This document shows positions 20,742 to 33,533 of a stretch of DNA of 64,000 bases, piece by piece. Each line of letters opens with the position of its first letter. The first letter of the stretch is position 1. The stretch comes from Plectosphaerella cucumerina (lineage: Eukaryota > Ascomycota > Sordariomycetes > Glomerellales > Plectosphaerellaceae). Made by a program: the position numbers and the translations under genes. Where the stretch lies: the NCBI GenBank assembly GCA_020746995.1, contig JAGPXD010000003.1, positions 4,154,001 to 4,218,000 of the forward strand, in the 5' to 3' direction. The notes below the pieces were generated by a model. That model searched no databases and had not been told where the DNA came from. It saw nothing but the letters and a program-made list of their open reading frames with translations.

Positions 20742-23700
20742 GTTGTCCTGCCGGCGTTGTGTTCCTGTCAATGCCTATTTGTGAAAGAATGGCTGCCTTT
20801 TGTCCGGATGATGCTAAGAGAGACCTGAAGCGTGCGGCGAGAGGTAGTGTGAGATTTCGGGGTGGCGGGCGGTCTGCTTGAAGGCATTTTGTCTTTGCGG
20901 CCGACGACAGTTTCGCCCGTAAGAGAGGGGCGATCTCCAGACAGCGTCGTCAGGACTTTGGCTTTGGGGGTGCTTTCGAGATGGCCAGGTGCCAGTGGTC
21001 GTGGAGCGAGACGCGAGGGGCGAGCGGAGGATGGCCGTCAAACTTGTCCATGTCACATACCATCCTGGGTAGGTATGCCGTGCATTCAGAGCAGGTCATG
21101 GAAGACGCGCCGCCCCGCCGGGACTTTGCTGGTGGTCGACAGGTGGGTAAGGGATGATGCTTGAACCGAAGTTCCCTCGTGCCGAATCATGTGCCTTGCT
21201 TCCCATAAGCCCCCCCGAATCGTCCGTGGCCACACCGCCTGTGGGTGAGACTTGGAGCAGCAGCTGTACCATGAGCAGTACAGATCTAGGGCATCTAGGG
21301 GTGTCCATTTTGCTGATGGGGAGGCAATTGCGTGGACTGTGCTGCTCTATGACCGCCACAGACACGTACCGGCGGCCGAACGCTGTTTCCAGAGGGGACC
21401 CCCAGGCAAAACAGCGAAGGGCGAAGGGCGTAAAGACAAGGCAAAGTCCGGTCTTGCGGCCGTACCGGGGTTTTCTTCAAGCGCCATTCGGCAGGCTTAG
21501 CTAGGTCTTTGTCAAGGCTTCTCCTCAGCGACGGCCAACCCGGCCCGGGCGGGTCATGGACTCTTCGGCGACTAAACCGTAAGGGCTCACTCTCATGGTA
21601 GCAAGGCTGAGGCTGCAGCGGCTCGTGCTCACCGGGCCACCCATGTCGATCGGCCGGAGCGGGCTTCGACGGCAGGGCCGGTCGTCTTTCGTGGAGAGCG
21701 ACCCTCGTGCGAGAAGATGGGGGGGGGCTTGGACGAACAGATGCTCGAGACTCCGTAAGGCGCCGAATTGCGAGCCGACTTCGACTTCCTCCGGCATGAC
21801 TTTGGCGGCTGGCCCACTGGAGCGCAGGGCACTGAGCACAGACGAGACAGGCGGGCGGCGCCCTTGGTCCAGGACAAGCAAACCCGGCCGGGAAGCGGCT
21901 CGGACGGTGGTACGTTCCGAAAACAGTCCAGGGATTCCCCATCAGAGGGTTGCGGCGCGCGCTGCTTCGCGGGTGCGGTTGCAAGCACTCGGTGTGCCCT
22001 GCACCACAGCTGTTGCCAAAGCAAGGTCCTGAGCCTCCATGTCTGCTGGTTATTTCCATGGTGGGGTCATTCCATGCAACACCGGTGGAGGTGATGCGAC
22101 GACTGAGGCCAGAACAGTAGACACCCCTGGTATTGGTGCCTTGTAGCCTGCCGTAGCATAAGTTCCAAGACGGACGGACTGCCTTTTGTCAGGGGAGAGG
22201 CCTTCCTTGCCTTGCTCACACCACTACTTGCCCTGGGACAACTCATCTCCCTGCGGGCGCTGCAACCCATCCCATGAACCATGCCCATGGATGCGGCGGC
22301 GCCAGTTGAAGTCGACTGCGTAAGTACTCAGCGCTTGCAGACGTAGCAGCCAAGAAACTCTCATATCGTGCTGCAGATTGGATGCCAGCTACCAGACCCA
22401 TCGTCTGTCTCTCTTCTCACCGGGTTATTCGTAACCGACACGGGTCCAAGACCACTCAATGAGGGGAGCATCATATGTGCTGTCTGAAGCGCAGGCAGGT
22501 ACAAGTAGGTCGACGGCGGGGACTGTAGGCGCCTGAAACCTCTTGACCGACGGATCACCGAAGGCGAAGAAGGAGAAGACGGCTTGTTCGGCAGAGGTGC
22601 CATGCCTGCTTCGTTCCACGAGGCGAAGGACGCAGATACCGAGGCGTCGGGCTGTCAGGGCAAGGTGCCAGATGCTCGGGTTCGCGTGCTTCAGTGCGGT
22701 CTCTGTCGCCGAGACGCGCGACGATGGGTGAGGAGATACGTGAACCCCCAGCTTGAAGCAAGAACCCTCTGGGTAGAGGCGAAGCGAGGCGAGGGGGGTT
22801 TCACCGCGGCAGAGGCAAGGGGTCCAGAGGAGCATAATCGTACACCCTTGGGGGGGGGGGGGGGGGGGGGGGGGGCCAAGCCTGCAAGCATGCATCCGCC
22901 GAAAGGGGTTTCTTCCGGAGTTTGGCGGGCGAAGCCCAGGCAACGTCCTGCGAGATCAGGCTAGTCCACTCGCCGCGGCGAAATTGGGGGGGAACCTTTG
23001 AACTGAGCACCATTGGCTTGGACCGTTGATCAACAACCACGACCCCGCCTGCTAGAGAGGGTCCCGGTCCCTTCCCCCCCTGGGCTGGCTGCGGGAGGCT
23101 GGACTCATCCCTGTCTCGACCGGACAGTCAGGAATTGCAACGCAAAGGCGGCCCCCACACACTCCAGCGCGAAGGTCCGTTGGGCACGCAGGCGGGAGAG
23201 CATGAGCGGGTCGGTCGGTCGACAGGCCATCAAGTTTCCATGGGTCGTCGGGTCGGGGCCGGGGGTCCAGTTGCTCGCTGCCTCGCTCGTTCGCTGCTGC
23301 AACCTGTAGGTTGAGAGACGGATGGTGGAGGGGCAGCAGACAGGCAATGAGGGAGGGCAAGGTTATCATCCACGCCCCCCTACCACCCCAGGCCCAGGGA
23401 CCAAGGGGGCGAAAGGATCGGGCTAGGCGCCGGACCGCACGTCCAGCCGTGCCTTCATCCCACCATGCAAGCAGTCAGTCGGCCAGTCACCTCTTCCTTT
23501 TATCTTCTCGGGAGCGCCATACCAACGGGACAACAGGCGCCACATGGCTATTGCTGTGCCGCTGACATCTGTTCGTCAATCAGTACTTTCGACAACCAAA
23601 GATCCGGATCCCGGGACTCTGAACTGTGACGCCCGACCCCCTCTCCTGCCTGCAGACGGACTGTCGGACCTTGTCTGTCACTGCACCGCGGGGTTGCGAC

Positions 23701-23760
23701 GTCGACCGAACAACCACACAGACCCAGTAGCAAGGGCGTCACCAGCTTCGATCTTGCAGG
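20742..23760. other. gene-poor stretch upstream of the Clr5 gene
   Basis: About 3 kb between two divergent starts. It holds a poly-G run and several overlapping frames on both strands; the longest (254 codons, 21295-22059 on -) is Arg/Pro/Ser-rich without a domain or splice signals and was not accepted. The last few hundred bases are presumably the promoter and leader of the Clr5 gene. Confidence 0.4.
22850..22875. repeat. poly-G run, 26 nt
   Basis: Twenty-six uninterrupted G, a strong G-quadruplex candidate and slippage site. It lies 3.3 kb from the poly-C run, in the opposite sense. Confidence 0.9.
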
Positions 23761-25781
23761 ATGGTCGACTCTACTCGTACAGTGCCGGCCAAGAGGAAAG
23801 CCGGCTCGAGCGACTCGGACGATGACGATTCTGGGAGCCACGGGACCCAGTCCAAGGCGCGCAAGAGAGTGCCGACCGAGGAATGGGAATCGATGCGGCC
23901 CATCATTACCAGGCTCTACCAGGAGGAGAAGAGGTCGCTGAAGGACATGATGCTGATTATGGAGCGGGACTACCACTTTGTCGCCACGTTAGTCGTCCAC
24001 TCGTTTCCCCTCCCCTCAGTCGTCTCGGGCGCCAGCTAATGCATTGTTGTCGATGTAGCGTCAAGATGTACAAGTCGAGAATCTGGAAGTGGGGTCTCGA
24101 CAAGAAGCTCAAGGGAGACGAGGTGCTGGCCATCTTGCTGCTCAAGAGGGACCGCGATGCCCTGAACAAACCGTCCGAGTTCAGGATCCGAGGGCAGCTC
24201 GTCGACTTTGACAACATCAAGAGATATGTCAAGCGCAACCCGTCGTTGCTGGCCAAGATGCGCGCCGGCCACGTGCCCAACGTTCAGACAACGCGCGAGG
24301 TCACCTGCAGGACACCGGTAGGGTCCCCGGAGCCGACAAGCCTGGTACTCCCTTCCGAGGCGCAGAGCGTCGATGAGGTGCTGAGGCTGTTCCGAGATTA
24401 CGTCGATGGCTCGTTCTCGTCGGGTTCCTGGCACTGCGAGTACGACTTTGACTGCGTCAACAGCCAGGCTGCTGGCGAGGACCGGAGTAACGAGCTCTTT
24501 GAGCGGGTTCTCGCCAGCTTCGCCCTGGTCAACCGGTGCATGATGAAGGGCGACAAGATCAATATCAACAGCATCCTGGGACCGTGTTTCGAGTCGCTCA
24601 AGGAGATTGTCGCGGCCGAGAGCCCAGAGTTCGTGGCGAGGACTGTCTGCCTGCTGTGGTACCTCGACCGCCACCACAAGCACGACCTGCTCAGGCTGGT
24701 GCTGGACTACCTCGCGGGGCTGATTCCCATCGTCCTGGGGCAGCACCATATTCTGGCCGTCATCTGGAGGCGCCTGAGCATGTCGAGGTTCTCCGACTAC
24801 CACGACCTCTCGATACGGCTGTACTCGTTCCTCCTGCCTGAGCTGGAGGAGCGTGCGGGGGCAGCCAACTACTTGACGCACCTCCTCTACAGCGACTACA
24901 TCGACTGCGTGTTATCGAGGCAGGGACCTGAGGAGTGCGAGGCGACGCTGGGCAGGTACCTGGACCGGGCCGAAGCATCAGGGAAGCAGCACCCATGGCT
25001 CGATGAGCTGGCGCTCTCGTACGCGGGGCTGCTGGCGGCGTGCAAGGAGAACCAGGGGCGGCCGGACGAGGCGGTCGAGGTGCTGACGAACCACCTCAAC
25101 GCGTACGACGTGACGAACGAGCAGGAGGCGGCGCTGCACGTGGAACTCGGCGGTAAGTACTACCGCATGGGCAATGTGTCGGCGGCGGTAGGGTCGTTCC
25201 AGACAGCGGCACGCATCGCGCTCTCTTCGGGGGCGGACGAGCGGCTCTCCATGACGGCCCTGACGAACCTGGAGAGCATGTTGGAGCTGACGGGCGAGCT
25301 GGCGAGGGCGGAACGGATCCACCACTATCGGAGAGACCGGCTTGCAGGGTTTGCGCGCAGGTCGGCGTGCATAACGAGGGAGAACTGCCCAGGCGATGTG
25401 GCCGGCTTCGTAGCAGGGATGACGGCGGTGGCGGAGGAGGAAGCGTATCCCGAATGGCTCTGGCATGGTGAACTCAATGGCGGCAACAGCGGCGTCCACG
25501 GGGCCAGCTGGATCGAGGCGCCGGCTGTTGGGTATTCCGATGGCAAGGGTGGCATGGCCATGGGGTATGAGGGACTCGTACCGGTGCCGGTGCCGGTGCC
25601 GTGGCCGGGATACTCGCCACACGAAGTTGCTCCTGAGATGCTCCTGGGCGAGGGCCTGTCTCTTCCCGGTGAGATGGTCGGCCTTCCGGCTCATGACATG
25701 CAACCCATGATGGGAGGCCAGCACGGGCTTGAGATTCCTCGGTCCTCGGCGTTGGACAACTCGACATTTGTCTTCCGGTGA
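23761..25781 (+). CDS. Clr5-domain protein with TPR-like C-terminal half
   Basis: Two exons: 23761-23987 and 24059-25781, with a 71-nt intron (donor GTTAGT, acceptor GTAG) that falls inside the domain; 649 aa. Residues about 38-95 match the fungal Clr5 domain: PTEEWESMRPIITRLY, then a Met-rich helix ending HFVAT, then VKMYKSRIWKWGLDKKLK. The N-terminus has basic stretches and an Asp/Ser-rich run (nuclear-signal-like). The C-terminal half is helical and includes a TPR-like segment (ALHVELGGKYYRMGNVSAAV, about residue 450). Clr5-domain proteins are abundant in filamentous ascomycetes and generally of unknown function; the founding member is linked to heterochromatin silencing in fission yeast. 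Codon use fits the neighbours. Confidence 0.85.
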
Positions 25782-28700
25782 TGAGGAGCGGGCTGATGAA
25801 GTAGTCTGTCCGGTCATGGACGATGAAACTATTTCAAGTTATCATTCCTGTCGAATGTTGGTGATGTCGTCCAGTATGGTAAGAGTGCATGAGGCACAAC
25901 GGCGAGTGAGGTAGATGGTAGTGGTGAGAAGCCGACAAGGATGCTTTGTCGTGCCGTGGTCCTTTCTCTTTGGTGGCGTTGAAGGGTCGAGTACCGACGC
26001 CGTTGTGGAAGGGTCGGTTTGCTGCTTGAAAACACATTGTGGATAATCGGTGGATGATCCGGGGAGTGGTGGCTGGAGGAGATATAAAGTCAGGCTGGGG
26101 AGCTCTGAGAAGAACATCTGCCGAAATTGGGTGAGGTGGACGATGAATCTGCCGCTCTGCCGTTGATCGGCGAAAGGCGCGCGGGCCAAGGCGGACTTCC
26201 TTCAGGTACGGACCGGTACGAGCGCATGCCTGGGCCAGCTTGTGGAAGATAAGTCCGAAGCGGAGAAAGACGAGGCGAAGACCCCCGTCAGATTTGATTA
26301 TTTGATTCTGGTATGCCGCGGCTTGTCCAAGGGATGCGAGGTGTCGAATGAAAAAGAAGGGAGAAAATCGTAGCCTGTTGCCTGCCTGTGTTGAGTTCCA
26401 TTGGCAGCTGGGTTAAGCAACTGCCTCCGAGGGCGGTTGGCTGTTCGCTCTTTCCCTCTGGTTCGGGTCAGATCCTCGAATGGGAAGGTGCGGCCTGTCT
26501 TTCTGAGCAGATGGGAATGTTGTCCGTGATGAACTGCTGTTGGCACCTTCCCCTTCTCACACTGCATCAAAAAGGCAATGGGGACCGTTGTTGTCAGTGG
26601 TGCCTTCCTCCCAAGCTCGCCGGGTTGTTGTAAGGTCAGGTAAGGTACGTAGGTAGGAACGGTGGCATGGTGGAAGGTGGCAGGTGGAAGAGGGGTGACA
26701 GCCTCGACGTGTCGGAGATGGAAGAATCTCACCCTCAAGCCAGCCCTTTTTCCTTCTCGCTCTTCGTCCTTGGAGTCCGACGCGTCGCCCGTCCCGATTC
26801 AGGCTCGAAAATTTCCGCGTATTCGGGCACCCCCTCCAAACAAAACCACAGACCGACCACTTGCTGCTTGCTAACACCGAGCAAACTCGGCGGTCATCAA
26901 ACGGCGGGCCCCGGGGCCCATGCCGTCAATCGCCAACCGCTCACTCCCGAACAAAAGGTCCAAAATCCGCCCCATGCCCCAGAGAGTTATTGGTCGTCTC
27001 GGACTACAAGCTGGGTCACCCAACGCCACCCTTCGAGGACGCCAGGCAAGACTTGCCTTTAGGGTCAGCATTCCCAGATTCATTCGGGCGGCCAGACCAG
27101 GCCGCCCCCGTCCAGCGGCGCTCCCGAGTCCCCGAGCACAAACCCTCCGACGGACCGATCTCGTGCGCAATCGGCTCCGGCAGGTCGGATGGCAGGCGGT
27201 GGGCGGTGGGCGGAGGGCGGCGGTGAGTGAGGTTGGTGCGGCTCTGTCGCGCGCGCCGCCGGCTGTCTTCCCGAGACGGCCCCCTTCAAATATGCAATCT
27301 CTACCTTCACCACCACGGCATGAGGACGACTCAACTCTCTTCGAGTCCGGCAGCTGCTTGACCTAGGCCGCTGTGGGCGACGTTCACAACATCTTCACCA
27401 CACATTAGCTGGCACATCACAGCCAGGTGCGCAAGATTCTTCTCAACGCCATACCTCAGCGACGCCGGTACCAGCCAGTCATGGAGCGGTGGACATGCTT
27501 GTGCGGGATTGGTCCCAGAACACGCCGCACATCGCACGGCAGTCGCCAAGTCGCCGGGCCGTCCCCGGACGCCAGCCTCACGGGAAGGGCCCGCGGACGA
27601 CTCAGGAGTCAGACACCAGTGATCCCGGAGACCAGATAGACAGAGCCGGTGCCACCGATGACGGCATGGTACTCTGGCAAGCAAACGGTCTGGGGTGAGA
27701 CATGGAGGAAATGCACACTGGGAGCAGATGGCACGGCGGATGAATCCAGCCACTGGACCAGACACCAACATGTCGTCGATGGCCGTGTCAGGGTCGATCG
27801 TCGTGACGATGTTCGCAAACGAGTCTTGTGCTCTTGGTGCTGATCAGCTTTGCCCAATCACGTCGTCGTCTCGCTGCACTCCCGGCCTCGAGTGGTCGGC
27901 AGCGCATGTAACGTATTATCCGGCAAAGAGGTCGAGCCGATGCCGGGGGACATTGTTCCATCGCGGCCCCCCCGCGGCAGAACAGGTCCCGCACTACCAT
28001 CGGATCCGCCTCGATGGTGTGCATTGGACCAACCTTTTCGTCCATCCATCCATCCCTTGGAAGGGCGCCGCCAACCCTCGCGCCTTCGAACTGAAGGGTA
28101 CAGGGGCAAGGAGAGCTAGCATGTGGTTTGGGTTGCTCGTAACCGTATACCGAGGCGACACGTCAATTGCTTCCAGCGAGCCCATCGAATGGGGTGTTGC
28201 TGAGTGCGCCGGAGGGTGTCCTGGCTGACAGCGTACGAGTAGCAAGTCCGGCAGCACACCGCGTGCCTTGTGCTCTGTGCTGCTCGCGTTGGATGGACAT
28301 GGGACATGATTCAGCAGCGGTCCTTCCTTGGCGATCGGATCCGTCCCGCGCAAGAGCCAGGCAAGCCAGGCAGGCCAGGCGAGCTCTTAGGCCCAAGCCC
28401 GCTTTCTTGGGGAGCATCATCCCGGAGCACTAAAACAACGGGCAAGCAGCTTGGTTCACACGAGTAAGCTGGAGGACCAGGACCAGGACCACGCCGGCCG
28501 GTCTTTGTGCTACTGTCTCCCTGTCGCCAATAATCCATCTCCATCGCCCAGAGGAGGCAGCGCTTCATTGACGTCGACGCCCTGGAAGGACATTCGAAAG
28601 AACTTGCAGATTTCGGGTGCCGGTATTCCTAGCCCGGCCTGGCCCGGACCCATCACATTCCACCCGGCGCATCGATATCTCCAGCGCCGGCCCCTCTCCC

Positions 28701-29714
28701 GCTCAACAAACAATTGCGCTTGCTTATCTCTTGCCATTGCGGACCGGGACGACTGCAGCCGGCACCTACGATTATCTCTTGCAGTCGGCCATCTATTGTC
28801 ATCTACCCCCCCTCCCGTTCCTCCCTTGAATCCATCGGACCATCGCCGTGGTCTTGATCTCCCGCTTCAGCCAGGGCCCTTGCTCCTCCACAGGTCATCC
28901 GCCGGCCGGGGCCCCCTAGGCAAAACTGCTCAGCAGACCTTCAGGACAGAGTCTAGCCCGTTCTCCCCATTTCCCCGGGCTTCCCATCGTCCCTCCAGCG
29001 CCCAGTACGCGCTGTGCGGTGCTTCCCTGGACCCTGTGGCAAGAGAGCATTACTCACCAGCCACTTCAGTTGCTTTCCCCTCCCTCTTCCTTGGGCCCGT
29101 CTCCCCAATTGTTTCCAAGCTCGGAAAGCCGGCCTTCCCCCCTCCCCTGCCTACCGACTAGCACTTACAGTTAAACGAGCCTGGTCCGTTCGCCGTCCCA
29201 CGCCGCCGGCACGCATCGCCAGGTTGGGTGTTCCCCCCCCTCCCCGACCCGCGAGACGCCCCTCCCTCGACAGCCATTCTGCCTGTCACCCGTCGACCGG
29301 GCCCCCGTCAGAGCCAGCCTGCCTGCCCGCCGCCTGCTCTGCCCTGCCATCAATTGGCCTGGCCTTGTGTCGCACCCGCCCTGTGCACAGCCCTCCGTCA
29401 ACGACAGCAACCGACCACCGCCGCGCAAGTCTGAGCCCCAGCTTCCAATTCGACCCTCGAGCTTGCCCCCTCCCCTGGTGACTCCCAACCGCGACACGAC
29501 AGGAAACGGGACGAGACACAGACCGACGCAAAGCCGCAGACACAGACGCTGAACACAGACCGACCAGCCGACAGCCCGCGACCTCGACCTCGACTCCCCT
29601 CGATTCGATACAACTCGACTCGACAACGCCCGCCTTGCCTCTCGCCTCTGTGTCCTATCTATCCATCTATCCACAACACAGACACCCCTCTTCAACCCCC
29701 CCGCGGGACTCTTG
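25782..29714. other. long gene-poor stretch
   Basis: About 3.9 kb between the Clr5 gene and the kinase leader. The strand becomes strongly pyrimidine-rich from about 28.6 kb, as in a promoter and 5' UTR. Open frames at 27331-27771 (-) and 28451-29161 (+) have no domain and low-complexity composition. No RNA gene seen. Confidence 0.4.
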
Positions 29715-29824
29715 GTGAGTGCGACAGTCCCTCTGTTGGGCTCGGCCTGCCGTTTGAACAGACCAAACCAAACCCTGGGTGCATGGGCATGGACTGACTC
29801 TCGAACGTTTGTCGCCCAGAACAG
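29715..29824 (+). other. probable 5' UTR intron of the kinase gene
   Basis: Donor GTGAGT at 29715, branch CTGAC at 29794-29798 and acceptor CCCAG (to 29819) or ACAG (to 29824), all within the pyrimidine-rich leader about 250 bp before the kinase start codon. Based on splice signals only. Confidence 0.4.
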
Positions 29825-30074
29825 GTGTTCCTTGAGCTTCTCCATTGCCCGAACACGGCCCCTTGTCCCTCCGCTCTGTCACGAGTCGCGCGTACAGCCA
29901 CCTTGTCGCCAGGCCCGTTCATCTGCCGACCTCGACTTCTCCACGTTTTGCTCGAACACGACCCCGAAATCCCACAAAACACCACCCCTCTCCCTCTCGT
30001 CGTGGCTCCGAAGATTCCGTTCGTCGATCAGAGCAAAGAACCTCAGTGAACAATCGACGCGTCACGGACAAGCC

Positions 30075-32191
30075 ATGTCCAGCGGCCCTGCGCAGTCTCT
30101 GCCCTTTCACCGAACCGATTCAGACCGGGCTGCCGAAAGCACCGCCGACGCCCTTGACCGCATCGCCCTCAACTACCACAATGCAGCCCAGAACATTGAT
30201 ATCCCAGCTTCTTTCTCCTCGAATCCCCAGATTCACTTGAGCACCGAAACAATAGCCCAGCTTCCTCATTCAAACTCGAACTCGAGCCTCGAAGGCTCGT
30301 CCAGCTCTAGACATATATCTCCCTCCAATTCCAACTCTCTCCGTATCCAAACCGACATTTCACAACCGACAACACCTCCTCCTCCACGCAAAAACTCTGT
30401 CAGCCGAAGCCGAAGCCTCAAGCACAAGTCCTCTGCCTCCAGCCTCCGACCCGTCGCAAGAACACCCAGCGTCAAGAGAAGCCTCGCCGCCGCCCTTGGC
30501 TCCGCCTCCACCCCGGGCTCCTGTGTTCCGAGCCCCGTCATATCCGCCCTCGGCGACGTTACCCCTCTGCCTTCGCCTCTTCTGACGGGTGACTCCCCGG
30601 GTCCTTGGAAGCGATACGCCGCTCGTCGGCCATCCAAGGGCCAGATGGTCGACCCCACCCCCGACTCGGTCCTCGTCTCGGCCGCCGGCGAGTCTATCGC
30701 TGCCGCTCTAGTTAACGCCTCGAAACGGAAGCAATACGCAGCCCTGGGCCCAGAAGGGGCAGAGGCCAAGAAGAAGGAGAACCAGGATCCCTCGCAACAT
30801 GGTCGTAATAGGAGCGTCAGCGAGTATGTCCCGGATCCAATGGCCGTGCCCAAGCGGCATATCACTGTCTCCGGCTCGCACGCCGAGCCTGCCCAAGAGC
30901 CTGAGCAGCACATGCGTCGCGAGGCCAACCTTGCGCAGTCCCGCGGCCTGACGGCTGCCACCGCAAAACCCCCCACACCCCCGCCGAGCGACTCGTCAAA
31001 ACACTCGGTGGACGGCCTGCCAGAAAGCAAGCCAAGGGCCGGGGCGGAATATTTCGAGGCCTACGGCCGCTTCGACGGCAAGAAGAGGCGGTGGAGAGCC
31101 GTCAAGTTCCTCGGTCAAGGCACCTTCAGCCGCGTCATGCTGGCTACCAGCCAAACCCAGGAAGACGACGAGTCTCCCATCCCGACGAGCGCAGATCTTG
31201 ATACACTCTCCTCGGAGACGGCCCAGAAGCTGCGCCGCACCCTCGTCGCCGTAAAGGTGTGCGAACATGGACCCCGTGGCGGTGCTAGCGAGGAACGCAT
31301 CGAGATGAGCCTCAAGCGGGAGCTCGAGATCATGCAGAGCATCAACCACCCGTCGCTGGTGCAGCTCAAGGCATGGAGCATCGAGCAGACCCGCGCTATC
31401 CTCATCATGAGCTACTGCGTCGGCGGCGACCTCTTTGATGTGGCCACCCAACACCGTGAGCTTTTGAGTCCCTCGCTTCTCAGGCGCATGTTTGCCGAGT
31501 TGGTCGGTGCCGTCCAGTACCTGCACCAGCGCAGGATCTGTCACCGTGACATAAAGCTAGAGAGTGAGCCCCCCCTCCCCCCTCCTCCTGACATGTTACC
31601 CCCTTGGACATTCACTAACTTGGAACAGACGTACTGGTCAACCTGTCCCCTGACGAGCTATCCGACCCCTCAGTAGACTGGGCCACCTATCCGCACTCGG
31701 TCATCACCCTCACCGACCTGGGCCTCAGCCGACGGATCGCCGATGACGAGAAGCTCGAAACACGCTGCGGCTCGGAAGACTACGCCGCGCCAGAGGTGAT
31801 CATGGGGCTTCCGTATGACGGCCGCGCTACTGACGCCTGGTCGCTCGGCGTCCTCCTCTACGCTCTCCTCGAGTCGCGCCTGCCCTTTGACCCGCCGCCC
31901 AATACGGCCGACAGTCACCGCATGCGCAGCCGCACGAGCCACCGCATCGCGCGCATCGAGTGGTGCTGGATCGACTACGCCGGCGACGACGGCAAGCACG
32001 AGGGCTCCATTGCCAAATTCCAGGAACGAGGCCTCCTGGGCGCCATGGAGATCACGGAGAAGCTCGTCGACCGCGCCCGCCAGCGCTGGACCCTCGACCA
32101 GGTCGCCGACACGGAGTGGGTCAAGGGCGGTATCAACGTCGACGGCGGCATCCGCTTCCGCGAAGAGGCCGAGGCCGAGGAGGTCGCCTGA
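30075..32191 (+). CDS. Ser/Thr protein kinase with long disordered N-terminus
   Basis: Two exons: 30075-31563 and 31629-32191, with a 65-nt intron (GTGAGC...AACAG) splitting the Asn codon of the catalytic loop; 683 aa. Residues 1-330 are Ser/Pro-rich and disordered. The kinase domain starts near 341: GQGTFSRV (glycine loop), VAVK (Lys394), HRDIKLEN (catalytic loop, about 490-497), TDLGLSRR in place of the usual DFG, and YAAPE. About 30 extra residues separate the glycine loop from the VAVK strand. All catalytic residues are kept, so it should be active. It recalls the fungal Prr1/Prr2-type kinases, but that assignment is tentative; substrates are unknown. Confidence 0.88.
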
Positions 32192-33533
32192 GCTCCATGA
32201 AGCCGCTTGTACAACCATCACCTTTATTCGAAGCAACACTCATACTTGGAGGACCATCCTCCAAAAAATCCACATGTACAGACACACACACACACATCCC
32301 CACGACATGGGGATTTCACTAGACGGGCCGGATACGGGGGGGCAAGGCGGACGGACGGAGGAGGACGGAAAGGCGGCGGCGCAATTCTTCTTTTATTTCA
32401 AACCTGGGACGGGACCCCCGAGGCGCGCGCCATGCTTTTTTTCTGTTTCTTCTTCACCTTTTTTGGTCGTTTCAAAGGCGGGGGAGGACCCGAGGGGTTC
32501 GCGACTTTCGGTCTCGCTCTTGGCCAAGAGTGCAGATCATTGGTTTCTTTTTCTTTTGTCCTGCTGCTCACTAGGGTTCGAAGCATTGCTGCGTTTTTAT
32601 ATACCATATCATGTCGTGTGTGCCCCCCCGCGCCGGGAAGGGGAGTTGAGCAAGCCCCCCCTCTTCGTATCAAGAAGGCGGCTTGTCGGGCATAGACGGG
32701 TTGTCCGGTCGAATGTAGACCGAGGAATAGACAAAATCCGTTCCATATCGTGTGTCCTGTAAAGTCCCGTGTCATGACGTCCGACATCCGAGTATAGATC
32801 ACACAGCATCACGAAGACGGGGGCAATATATGTAAGGCGCGGCGCAGGGCCGGCATTGCGATTCGAGGGTATCAGGAAGCAAGAATCGCCTACTACACGC
32901 ACGGGGGCAACCCCCTCCCCCTTCTCCTCTCCCTTTCTTCTTCTGCCACCTCCCTCCACTTCCTCCATCTTCTCCCCCTCTCGCGCGTCCCCCACACGGG
33001 ACACTCCTTTCTCACCACCGAATTTTAACAAAAACTACAATAGCATATGTATCAACAACAGAAAGAGCCACCAAGCTGAGTCTCGCCAACCAAGAACAGA
33101 ACAGAAGACGGAATGCGGCAAGAAAGTGGTCAAGGGACCACCGTTGGGTAGAAACGAAGACAACGCCGCTCGCAGCGAGACATTCACGTCGGGCCAAACA
33201 GACCACGGAAGAGGAATGCCCGCGCAAGGTATGCCGGCGGTTGAGATGAGGCCACCGCCAATCGCGGGGCGGGACAGTTGCCATAGAACGCCTGCCGAAA
33301 AGACGATGATGCGTAGAGCCAGGCGGTCGAGCAAGTAAGCCGCTGAGCTGGCTGAGCACGCGTGGACAAATGACATAGTGAAGAAGGCTTGCGCTTGCTG
33401 GGAGGAGGGCGATGATGCCGTTGACTGGGTTGCTGAGAAAACACACGCAATGCAGGGAGCTGAACGGGCGCAGAGAAAATACAAAGGTCGTGACGTCGTG
33501 TAGGGCGAGGGCTTGCTACGTTGGATCTGCTCC
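32192..33533. other. intergenic between convergent genes
   Basis: About 1.3 kb of 3' UTR-type sequence between the kinase and TeaR genes, with a short CA repeat near 32281-32297. No gene or hairpin terminator of note. Confidence 0.4.

Noticed and set aside
21295..22059. 254-codon open frame on -
   Set aside because: Arg/Pro/Ser/His-rich with no domain, no splice partners and no conserved motif; length is possible by chance in GC-rich DNA.
28451..29161. 236-codon open frame on + upstream of the kinase
   Set aside because: Ser/Pro/Leu-rich translation of pyrimidine-rich leader DNA; no domain.
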